From contig OX442314.1 in assembly GCA_949358305.1 (NCBI GenBank), forward strand, positions 64,179,369 to 64,243,368: a DNA stretch of 64,000 bases. Direction: 5' to 3'. The notes under the pieces are model-generated. The model searched no databases and was not told the origin of the DNA. It saw only the letters and a list, made by a program, of their open reading frames with translations. Shown piece after piece: positions 47,807-56,429 of the stretch. The position numbers were made by a program, and so were the translations under genes. This DNA comes from Strigamia acuminata (Eukaryota; Arthropoda; Chilopoda; Geophilomorpha; Linotaeniidae). Within the stretch, counting starts at the first letter, position 1; every line of letters starts with the position of its first letter.

Positions 47807-48546
47807 ATGGCAACTGCAGCTGGTTTGACCGCGGAAGCAGCGGAAGAGAAAGAAACACAATGGCAAGCCAAGGCCCAAGGAGCAGAGGATCTGCTTTCGA
47901 CATTTGCAAACGTTCTCGACGGGGGTGAGCTTGAAGCTCTCCACGCAACAATAGATGCGCAGTTGAGTGACCTTATTGATGAGCTCGCTGTCTTTAAAGA
48001 TAAGATAAAACGTTCAGACTACTTGATTAGTTTGAGACGTCTCGAAGACATTAGGACGAAGGTCAATCTTCTTAAGCAAAGGACGAAATTTTCAAAACAG
48101 ATGCAGGATAAGTTTGGGGCACATCCCGGCGGAAATACGCTAATGAATTCTGGATTTCTGAACAACTCATCGATAATCTCAAGGAAGACTACAAAGCTCC
48201 CAAAGCTGACTCTTCAGAAATTCGACGGTAATCCGATGGAGTATAAGAGCTTCATGGATATGTTTTCAACCACAGTTGACGCCGATGCCGAGTTATCGAA
48301 CGTCGAAAAACTTCAATACCTGAAATCAAGTTGTATCGGGGAAGCGGAAGTGGCGATTAAGTCGTACCCACTTACTAACGATTCGTATTTAATGGCACTT
48401 AGCAGTTTAGAAGGACTTTTTGGGTCGGAAGTCGCCCAAAAGAACGCTCTGGCGAGGAAAATTCGTGAAGCCGAAGCAGTTAAAGATTTGTACCTAATCC
48501 AGCCAGTAAAATCTCTATTGACGTCCCTCACCGGTGCTTTCCGAAC
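47807..48546 (+). CDS. TK-element polyprotein, first part (Gag)
   Basis: The frame starts at the ATG at 47,807 (ATAAATGGCAAC). It encodes an alpha-helical N-terminus, then a DUF1759-type BEL/Pao gag segment from about residue 130 (LPKLTLQKFDGNPMEYKSF, LSNVEKLQYLKSSCIGEA, GLFG). It is cut at 48,546 by the BEL/Pao insertion with GAAC duplicated. The frame resumes at 56,430: 740 nt here plus 2,245 nt there is a multiple of three. Before the insertion the polyprotein was therefore a single open frame of 994 residues. Gag would form the particle that packages the element RNA. Confidence 0.9.
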
Positions 48547-49466
48547 TGTTGCTAGCAACCGCGATGGAATCGTTAGCGGTTCAGCTTTCGCATTTTAGAC
48601 AGAAAGTGTCTTTAGTTTTTAATAATCTTTTTGTCCTCATTTAGTAGCTTTTAGCCTGATCGCCAGGAATTTGGAGCACTTACCTGCACTGATTTCTTGG
48701 TCTTGACTGTCCTGGACGAGCTGCGTTGCCATGCCAACTCGTCGCTGCTGTAGATTTAAGTTTTAGCAGAACTTGGAGCATTTTCTCTTATGTTTGTATA
48801 AGTTTTCGGCCTCCCTGGTTTGAGCGCCATCTCTTGATCTGCTTTGTAATTAGTGATTGTTGTTAATATGCGTTGTTGACAATTGTAAAAGTGTTATTTG
48901 ATTTAAGTGACACTGCTCATGCCTGTCAAAGCTTTGAGCTGTGTCTGAGGTTTAGTTTTGGGCCTTTCAGGCCAGAGTATTCTTTGCCTGAGTGCATCTG
49001 TTATTTATAAGCATTTATTTTCCATGTTTTTGCCTTATTTCAATGTAACTGATGCATTTCGCTCATTTTGGTTATGTCTATTGTCGCGCGCCTAACAATG
49101 AGTGCACGAGTCTTGTCTTGTTGAAACTTAACCCTGACGGTTGAGTTTTTTTTTCTCCTCTCTCTCACTTTGGAATAAAACTGTTGTTTTATTTCCCAAA
49201 CCAGTCTTTTTCTTCTGCATACATGATGTGTAGTGAGTAGAGAACCGGGCGCGCTTTCTCCTCCTACTGACCGCCACTTTGTGAGTTGATTCGAACGTTT
49301 ATGCACGAGATCGTTAACCCTAATTTGCCGTGGTTGGGCCCGACCATGTCTGGTGGCGCATGCGCACGTCCACACATCCACTATACTTTTGCTTTTCTCC
49401 TGGGAATTCTTCCGCCATCGTCGCTGACCGTTTCCCCGTCCTGTTCTGTTGCCAGTGCTAGCAACA
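48547..49466 (+). repeat. 5' LTR of the BEL/Pao element (920 bp)
   Basis: The start and end form terminal inverted repeats (TGTTGCTAGCA and TGCTAGCAACA). AATAAA lies at 49,174-49,179. It matches the copy at 55,510-56,425. Confidence 0.93.
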
Positions 49467-50184
49467 GAATTCACTTCGTGGTGCCGTTTTGCTTGACCAG
49501 GATAGATGACCGTTTTCGCCAGTTGTGTGCGCCTGATCATCGCGTGCGACTGCGAGCTTCGACCGTCTGTTTCCTGCCTGTGGTTGCGCCAGTGTTTAGT
49601 CCAGTCGTCGCTGTCGTGTGTGTCCAGCGTGTGGTTCCTCAAGGGCAATCGAGTTGCAGAGAAGCCGTACCCAGTTTGCGCCGTCGTGTCGAGTGGATTG
49701 TCCAGTTGGCGTCCGAATTTCGTCGTGTGAACACAACGCAGCGTGCATTTGTGCTCTCCATTCGGGAAGATGACATTTTTAGTGTCTTTTCTTGGCTTTT
49801 TGGGGGTTTTTTCGAGTCAATTAGCTTAGTGTGTGTGTCAGATTCGGGGAAAGAGTGTGCCTTTTCGTGTTAAGAGTATCTTATCGTGTTAGCTCCGTAT
49901 AACTGCTAGAAGAAAGCAGGGGAGTTTAAGTAGCCTTAGATAGAGTAGTTTCTAGACGTTGTGCCGTCTCGTTAGTTAGCTAAAGAAAGTTTTTAGACGT
50001 CCGACCGTCTTGTTAGTCGTGTGTTTCTTAGTGAAACTGACACGCCATTGGTTGCTATCAATCCGTGGTGTTGTTTTCTTGCCTACGCCAGTGGCAGTTG
50101 TGTCGCCTTGGTGTCTTGCCGTGTGTTATAAGTTACCGTGCTATCTAATTGTCTTTGCTTTCCTACTTGCAGAGGACAGTTGGC
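49467..50184 (+). other. BEL/Pao leader with candidate primer site
   Basis: TGGTGCCG at 49,479-49,486, 12 bases after the LTR, is the likely start of the primer-binding site; the tRNA is not identified. The leader ends with a pyrimidine-rich stretch, CTTTGCTTTCCTACTTGCAG, directly before AGGACAG and the gag ATG. That looks like a splice acceptor, so a spliced leader is possible. Confidence 0.55.
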
Positions 50185-53100
50185 ATGGCAACACAGACAG
50201 GAACGGGTTCAAGACCCACCACTCCGGGTGGAACGCCAATTCCTCCGCGAGCTCCGACGCCAGAGCAAATGGACTTGGTAGAGGCTCGCTACAATTCGCT
50301 GGTCCAAGCATTGGATCAATTCCTGATGAGGTCGCGTAGCTTGACGGATCCCGGGGAAGTCAAAGCAGCTCTCTTGTCTGCGGAGCAGCAAGAGCGTCGT
50401 CTGTTGAACGATGTGAATACGTTGCAGGCTTATTGGACCCGTGCAACCTATTTGCAAGGAGTAGCTCAGATAGAAGAATTGTCCTCTCAGGTGGACCATC
50501 TGCGTAACAGACATCAGGTGTCGCAGAGGATGGTAACGCATTGGTCAACGTCTCAGTTGAACCAAACAATTAACACGAGTGTGTCGTCTGGCATTTCAGG
50601 GGCTGGAGCGACGATTAATACCCGCCGGCCTCCAAATACGAAATTGCCTACACTGCAGACAGTGAAGTTCACTGGAAATGTGGTCAAATTCCGCTCTTTC
50701 TTGAGTAGTTTTGACACATCAGTGCACACAAACTCGGAGTTGTCCGAGACAGAAAAGTTGCAATACTTACAGTCTATGTGTGAAGGTGATGCTGCAACGC
50801 TCATCTCGTCCTATCAGCTGGTTGATGGGTCATACATGTTGGCTAGAGAAGAGCTCATCTGTAGTTACGGCGGTGATGAGGCTCAAAGAACGGCTCTCAT
50901 GAAGAGTATAAAAGATATGAAGCCGATTCTTGACGTGCATCCTACCAAGGTGCTCAAGTCGCAGCTTGCCCGCGTCTCCACGGCAGTTCGCATGCTGGAA
51001 CAACTGCAAGTTCCGGTTCAGACTGCTGGGTATGTGCTAGCTGACGACGTTCTCAGGAAATTCCCGTACCGAATGGTTCTTCGATACTACGAGGTGCAGG
51101 GAACCAAGTCTCAGAATTTGGTGAACATGTTGAACTTCTTTGCGGAAGAACTTAAGATCCTTGAGCGCATTGAAAAGGTTATCGGGTTTACACACCTGCC
51201 GTCCACGAAGCAGGTTTCTGAAAAGGCTGACCGGTCTGAGAAAGAGCGTAAAGGTGCCATGGCGTCTTTGGTCGCTGCTCAGAGTCCGAAAGGGCCGTTA
51301 AGTCCAAGACAGGGGCCAACCAAGCCCGCTTGTCCGTTCTGTAAGGCTGATCATTTGGCTCAAGATTGCATAAAGGTTGTAGAGGTAGAAGCGAGGACTG
51401 AAATAGTTCGCCGAGACAGGCTCTGTTTCAATTGTCTTCGAGTTGGTCACTCTTTCAAGCAGTGTCCGAGTCGTTTTGCCTGCCGATCGTGCGGTGGTCG
51501 TCACCATACCGCTATCTGTCGGGGTGCGAAGGACAAACCTCCTGCTTCTCAAGACAAGCCAAATGAATTGCAGGTCGTTACGAACGTTACATTGTCCGTT
51601 GCTTCATCTTTACAGCTGATGATCTTTTCAGCAGAACTGACCACTAAGTCAGGTGGGTCGCATCGCATTCGAGGCATGCTGGACCCAGGAAGTCATCGCT
51701 CATACATTCTGAAGAGCTTGGCCGACCGCATTAAGTTGCGACGATGTGGTGTCGTGCACGCTTCTACTCAGCGCTTTAATGAGCGTGATCCATTGCCGAC
51801 CGATTACGACGTTTTTTCAATACGTCTGAAGTCTCGCCATAGCGCGAAGGACATCACAGTGTCTGCTCTGAGTGTGGAACATCTTCCGCATGTGTCGGGA
51901 ATCGTTCACGCCGAGACCATTGAGAAGGTCAAAGCCCTAGGTCTAGAACTGGCCGAGGACTTACCGTCGACCGCCCGGAACATTGACATCCTGCTGAGAG
52001 TTGATGTTTGGTGGCAGGTTTGTTTAAACGGTCGCAAGCGACTTGACCAGTCGTCCGGGTTGATTAACACCATATTCGGATGGATCTTGTCGGGTGCTGC
52101 TGGTCCTGCGGATTTGCTTCTCGATGACACGTCCTCAGTAGCTTGCTGTGCGACGTGCGACGTCTCTCCGGACAAGGAGTTGGAACGCCTATGGTCACTT
52201 GAAGCTGTGAGTATTCGTGCAGGGGAGCGCGATTCTGATTTCGTTCGAGATCGATTCGAACAGTCCACTGTTCGCCTCGAAGACGGTCGTTACCAGGTAC
52301 GCTTACCTTTTAATGAGCATGTTACCGGGCTCGAGTCCAATTGGGAGCTGGCAGTCACGCAGCTTTCCAATACGCTGAAGCGCATAGATGCGAGTACCGA
52401 CCACAAGAAACGCTATCATGATGCCATGTGGGCATACGTTTGTGAGGATCACGCCGAAGTGGTTCCTCCGGCCGAACGTTTCTGGACAGAAGGAGTTTAC
52501 AATATCCCACATCACCCGGTAATTAAGGAGGACCGTGAGACCACGAAGTTCAGGGTCGTTTTTAACGCCTCTTCTTCAAAGAAAGGCGCGCGGTTGCTCA
52601 ACGACTGTTTATACCCGGGGCCGTCTCTCAATCCCGATATCATCCGGGTTTTGATCAGGTATCGTTTGATGTGCATTGCTATCATTGTGGACATCAAACA
52701 GGCATTTTTGCAAGTATCGATCGATCCGAAGCACCGCAATTTCTTGCGTTTTCTTTGGGTGGCGGATGGGTATTTTGCCGACGTGTATTCATGGCGGAAT
52801 CTATGGGATAACCTCGTTGTTTTACGGATGATCGTGGTCCCATTCGGGGTAAATTCCTCCCCATTTTTACTTTGCGCAACAATTCGAGCGCAAGGTCAAC
52901 TTCATGCTGCCTCACACCCGAAAGAGGCTGATGCTCTCGATAAGGGTATCTTCATGGACGACCTCACGTCCGGCGCTGATCGTCCGCCAGCAGCTGTTGC
53001 CCATTGCTTGAATTTACGCAATATTCTCGACGCCGCAAAGTTACCGCTCATTAAGTGGGCTGCGTCGAATGGTGAAGTCTTTGGTTCCCTAAAAGAGGAA

Positions 53101-55455
53101 GGGTTCCATATGCGAGCTGATTCGTTCGAGAATCTCGGTGTTATCAAAATGCTGGGCATTCTTTGGGACGTCCAGCAAGACGCAATTCTTTTTCGAGTTC
53201 CCGAGTTTGATGAGGTCCCTAGCACCAGGCGGGGAGTCCTCTCGCTCGTTGCATCTCTCTTTGACCCGTTAGGTTTCCTGGCCGCGATCGTTTTACCGAT
53301 GAAGCTGCTGATGCAGAGCTTCTGGGGCCGAGCTTTCGCCTGGGACCAGGCGTTACCGGACGACGACCAAGTTCAGGTTGCTCGTTGGTATGCCGACCTT
53401 CAACTTCTGAAGGGGGTCAAGGTGCAAAGATGGATGGGTACGTATTCGGGTGAAGGTCTAAGTTTAAAAGTGTATTGCGATGCGAGTCCCCGAGCATATG
53501 GCTGCGCAGTTTACATTCGGAATTCTTCCGGTGTAAGCAAGCTTCTTGTCGGAAAGAGTAGGATCGCTCCGCTGGATAAGCTTACGCTCCCGCGACTTGA
53601 GCTGACCGCCACAGTGATTGGTGTTCGCATGCTCGAATACATTCAGACCGATTTTTTACCTGATTTTCCCATCACGAGTGTAAGATTTTTTACAGACTCT
53701 ATGGTCGCGTTGGGGTGGATCCGATCAGAAAAGAATCGTTGGAAACCCTATGTTTTGAATCGAGTAGCTGAGGTCCTCGACAAGTCAAGGGTTGACCAAT
53801 GGTCCTACGTCCCAACCGCAAGTAATCCTGCCGACATTTTGACACGTCCTTGCGACGTACCGACTTTGATTGCCAGTCACCTTTGGTGGAATGGTCCTGA
53901 CCCGAAGGAGTTTGACCAGGTCGACACCCCTCCGGTGGTCCTTCCCAAAGAAGAAGAGAAGCTGGTCTCTTCTGCAGTGACGTTATACGATGACTTTCTC
54001 GATCAGTTTTTTAAGAGATTCCGCTCATTCAATCGCCTGACTCGCGTTCTCGCTTTCATTCGCCGGTGGCGCTTTCCCGCGCCCGGGAAGGAATTGAATG
54101 TGTATGAGTTGGAGGAGGCGGAACGGAAGCTGATCTACTGGTCACAGCGCATGCATTTTTCAGAAGAATGTATAGCCGTTGAACGCAAAGAGGAGATTGA
54201 GAAGTCATCCCCCCTAAGAAATTTCGACCTATTTCTGGACGAAACCGGTTTGCTACGGCTCAGAAGTCGCCTCGCCAAATCGTTTCTCCCGTTTGATGAG
54301 GTTTATCCGATTTTGTTACACCCGAGTAGTTGGGTGACCCGGTTACTTATCCGTCGTGAGCACGCTTTGCTCTTACACGGCGACTTAAGTGAAACTCTCT
54401 ACCATATCCGAAACCGTTTTTGGATAATACGCGGTCGCCGAACTGTGCAGTCGGTCTTACGCAGCTGTCTTGTTTGCAAGAGAGGAAAGCTGATCCGTGA
54501 AGACCCGCCTACCGGTGATCCGCCGTCCGAGCGTGTTACACCTGCGGCTCCGTTCCAACACACCGGGATTGACCATTTGGGTCCGGTGGTGCTGGGGAGT
54601 GGGCGCAAGGCTTCCAAAGCCTACATACTGTTGTTTACCTGCCTAGTTACGCGTAGTGTTCGCCTTGAGGTGTCCGAGAATCTCTCGGTGGAAAAATTCT
54701 TGCTTGCTTTTAGACGCTTCGCAGCCCGCTTTGGTTATCCGGCTAAAGTTTTCTCCGATAACTCGAAGACCTTTTCTTGCGGTGCCCAAGAGATTCAATC
54801 TTGGGGGAAGTTGGTCGCCAAAGAAGGGATGCGTACACTCTTGTCTGAGAAGCGAGTCTTATGGACGTTTATTCCCCCCTTGTCCCCCTGGGCGGGAGGA
54901 GCTTGGGAGCGCTTAGTACGGTTCGTAAAGGACAAGCTACGCAAGACTTTATTGCGCCAGACCATCGACTTGGAGTCTTTGCAGACTCTAATGGCCGAGA
55001 TAAGCTCAGTTCTTAACTCGCGTCCGCTATCTTATGTTCACGAGGAGGTGGACGGTGGTCGTATCCTGAGCCCGGAGAACTTTCTCACCGGCGATACGAC
55101 TAAATACGTCATCAATCGCCCCGTTCACGCGATTCGTCAGAAAGATTTGAGACGACTTGACCACAAGCGCAGACTCGCCTTATGGGAGTTCTGGCGTTTG
55201 TGGAAGGAAAGTTATCTTAAGCAATTAAGAAATTTTCATGAAGTCAAAGAAGATCGACATCCCCGCAACCCCGAAGTAGGACAAATTGTTTTACTTGAAA
55301 AGGTGGGGTCAAACCCATACTTTTGGCCCTTAGCTCGAGTTGACGTTGTGTATCCCGGCGACGACGGGATAATCCGTGTCGTGCGAGTCACGTCTGCTGA
55401 AGGAAAACAATTTCTCCGTTCGGTCAAGCACATCCGTGTGCTTGAGTTAGATTGA
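50185..55455 (+). CDS. BEL/Pao Gag-Pol polyprotein (1,756 residues)
   Basis: I choose the ATG at 50,185; the frame is open 12 codons further upstream without an ATG. Order: DUF1759 gag segment; zinc knuckles CFNCLRVGHSFKQC (414-427) and CRSCGGRHHTAIC (433-445); DUF1758 protease with LDPGSHRSY (D500) and FGWILSG; RT with VDIKQAFLQV (D836) and the FMDD box (923-926); RNase H with YCDAS (D1099), PRLELTA (E1139) and FTDSM (D1171). Integrase follows, with HX4H (H1393, H1398), CLVC (1428-1431) and a DDE core D1463, D1525, E1575 (GGAWERLV). The C-terminal domain has RPLSY and FLTGD and resembles that of other BEL/Pao integrases. All catalytic residues are present and there is no internal stop, so this copy could supply RT and integrase to the RT-less TK family. 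Confidence 0.96.
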   Translation: MATQTGTGSRPTTPGGTPIPPRAPTPEQMDLVEARYNSLVQALDQFLMRSRSLTDPGEVKAALLSAEQQERRLLNDVNTLQAYWTRATYLQGVAQIEELSSQVDHLRNRHQVSQRMVTHWSTSQLNQTINTSVSSGISGAGATINTRRPPNTKLPTLQTVKFTGNVVKFRSFLSSFDTSVHTNSELSETEKLQYLQSMCEGDAATLISSYQLVDGSYMLAREELICSYGGDEAQRTALMKSIKDMKPILDVHPTKVLKSQLARVSTAVRMLEQLQVPVQTAGYVLADDVLRKFPYRMVLRYYEVQGTKSQNLVNMLNFFAEELKILERIEKVIGFTHLPSTKQVSEKADRSEKERKGAMASLVAAQSPKGPLSPRQGPTKPACPFCKADHLAQDCIKVVEVEARTEIVRRDRLCFNCLRVGHSFKQCPSRFACRSCGGRHHTAICRGAKDKPPASQDKPNELQVVTNVTLSVASSLQLMIFSAELTTKSGGSHRIRGMLDPGSHRSYILKSLADRIKLRRCGVVHASTQRFNERDPLPTDYDVFSIRLKSRHSAKDITVSALSVEHLPHVSGIVHAETIEKVKALGLELAEDLPSTARNIDILLRVDVWWQVCLNGRKRLDQSSGLINTIFGWILSGAAGPADLLLDDTSSVACCATCDVSPDKELERLWSLEAVSIRAGERDSDFVRDRFEQSTVRLEDGRYQVRLPFNEHVTGLESNWELAVTQLSNTLKRIDASTDHKKRYHDAMWAYVCEDHAEVVPPAERFWTEGVYNIPHHPVIKEDRETTKFRVVFNASSSKKGARLLNDCLYPGPSLNPDIIRVLIRYRLMCIAIIVDIKQAFLQVSIDPKHRNFLRFLWVADGYFADVYSWRNLWDNLVVLRMIVVPFGVNSSPFLLCATIRAQGQLHAASHPKEADALDKGIFMDDLTSGADRPPAAVAHCLNLRNILDAAKLPLIKWAASNGEVFGSLKEEGFHMRADSFENLGVIKMLGILWDVQQDAILFRVPEFDEVPSTRRGVLSLVASLFDPLGFLAAIVLPMKLLMQSFWGRAFAWDQALPDDDQVQVARWYADLQLLKGVKVQRWMGTYSGEGLSLKVYCDASPRAYGCAVYIRNSSGVSKLLVGKSRIAPLDKLTLPRLELTATVIGVRMLEYIQTDFLPDFPITSVRFFTDSMVALGWIRSEKNRWKPYVLNRVAEVLDKSRVDQWSYVPTASNPADILTRPCDVPTLIASHLWWNGPDPKEFDQVDTPPVVLPKEEEKLVSSAVTLYDDFLDQFFKRFRSFNRLTRVLAFIRRWRFPAPGKELNVYELEEAERKLIYWSQRMHFSEECIAVERKEEIEKSSPLRNFDLFLDETGLLRLRSRLAKSFLPFDEVYPILLHPSSWVTRLLIRREHALLLHGDLSETLYHIRNRFWIIRGRRTVQSVLRSCLVCKRGKLIREDPPTGDPPSERVTPAAPFQHTGIDHLGPVVLGSGRKASKAYILLFTCLVTRSVRLEVSENLSVEKFLLAFRRFAARFGYPAKVFSDNSKTFSCGAQEIQSWGKLVAKEGMRTLLSEKRVLWTFIPPLSPWAGGAWERLVRFVKDKLRKTLLRQTIDLESLQTLMAEISSVLNSRPLSYVHEEVDGGRILSPENFLTGDTTKYVINRPVHAIRQKDLRRLDHKRRLALWEFWRLWKESYLKQLRNFHEVKEDRHPRNPEVGQIVLLEKVGSNPYFWPLARVDVVYPGDDGIIRVVRVTSAEGKQFLRSVKHIRVLELD

Positions 55456-55509
55456 CGTTAGAGAAGTCGCAGTTCTTCCGGCGTTGTCTTCTTCCCGCCG
55501 GCAAGACGC

Positions 55510-56425
55510 TGTTGCTAGCAACCGCGATGGAATCGTTAGCGGTTCAGCTTTGGTTTTTAGACAGAACGTGTCTTTAGTTTTTAATAATCTTTTTGTCCTC
55601 ATTTAGTAGCTTTTAGCCTGATCGCCAGAATTTGGAGCACTTACCTGCACTGATTTCTTGGTCTTGACTGTCCTGGACGAGCTGCGTTGCCATGCCAACT
55701 CGTCGCTGCTGTAGATTTAAGTTTTAGCAGAACTTGGAGCATTTTCTCTTATGTTTGTATAAGTTTTGGGCCTCCCTGGTTTGAGCGCCATCTCTTGATC
55801 TGCTTTGTAATTAGTGATTGTTGTTAATATGCTTTGTTGACAATTGTAAAAGTGTTATTTGATTTAAGTGACACTGCTCATGCCTGTCAATGCTTTGAGC
55901 TGTGTCTGAGGTTTAGTTTTGGGCCTTTCAGGCCAGAGTATTCTTTGCCTGAGTGCATCTGTTATTTATAAGCATTTATTTTCCATGTTTTTTCCTTATT
56001 TCAATGTAACTGATGCATTTCGCTCATTTTGGTTATGTCTATTGTCGCGCGCCTAACAATGAGTGCGCGAGTCTTGTCTTGTTGAAACTTAACCCTGACG
56101 GTTGAGTTTTTTTCTCCTCTCTCTCACTTTGGAATAAAACTGTTGTTTTATTTCCCAAACCAGTCTTTTTCTTCTGCATACATGATGTGTAGTGAGTAGA
56201 GAACTGGACGCGCTTTCTCCTCCTACTGACCGCCACTTTGTGAGTTGATTCGAACGTTTATGCACGAGATCGTTAACCCTAATTTGCCGTGGTTGGGCCC
56301 GACCATGTCTGGTGGCGCATGCGCACGTCCACACATCCACTATACTTTTGCTTTTCTCCTGGGAATTCTTCCGCCATCGTCGCTGACTGTTTCCCCGTCC
56401 TGTTCTGTTGCCAGTGCTAGCAACA
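55510..56425 (+). repeat. 3' LTR of the BEL/Pao element (916 bp)
   Basis: It is the near-identical partner of the 5' LTR. It ends TGTTGCCAGTGCTAGCAACA and is followed by the duplication GAAC. No convincing polypurine tract is visible in the 54 bases between the stop codon and this LTR. Confidence 0.93.
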
Positions 56426-56429
56426 GAAC

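Larger units (their letters stand above)
48547..56425 (+). mobile_element. Complete BEL/Pao LTR retrotransposon
   Basis: The element has LTRs of 920 and 916 bp, starts TGTTGCTAGCAACC, ends TGCTAGCAACA, and is flanked by the 4-bp duplication GAAC (48,543-48,546 and 56,426-56,429). It sits inside the gag of the TK element in the same orientation. One frame encodes gag, protease, RT, RNase H and integrase in BEL/Pao order. By eye the LTRs differ by about a dozen substitutions and a few indels, which suggests recent insertion. It looks potentially autonomous. Confidence 0.95.

Noticed and set aside
56245-56429. Upstream open extension of the second TK-element segment, starting MIRTFMHEIVNP
   Set aside because: It lies in the 3' LTR of the BEL/Pao element and the same sequence is in its 5' LTR. 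The real frame comes from 47,807-48,546.
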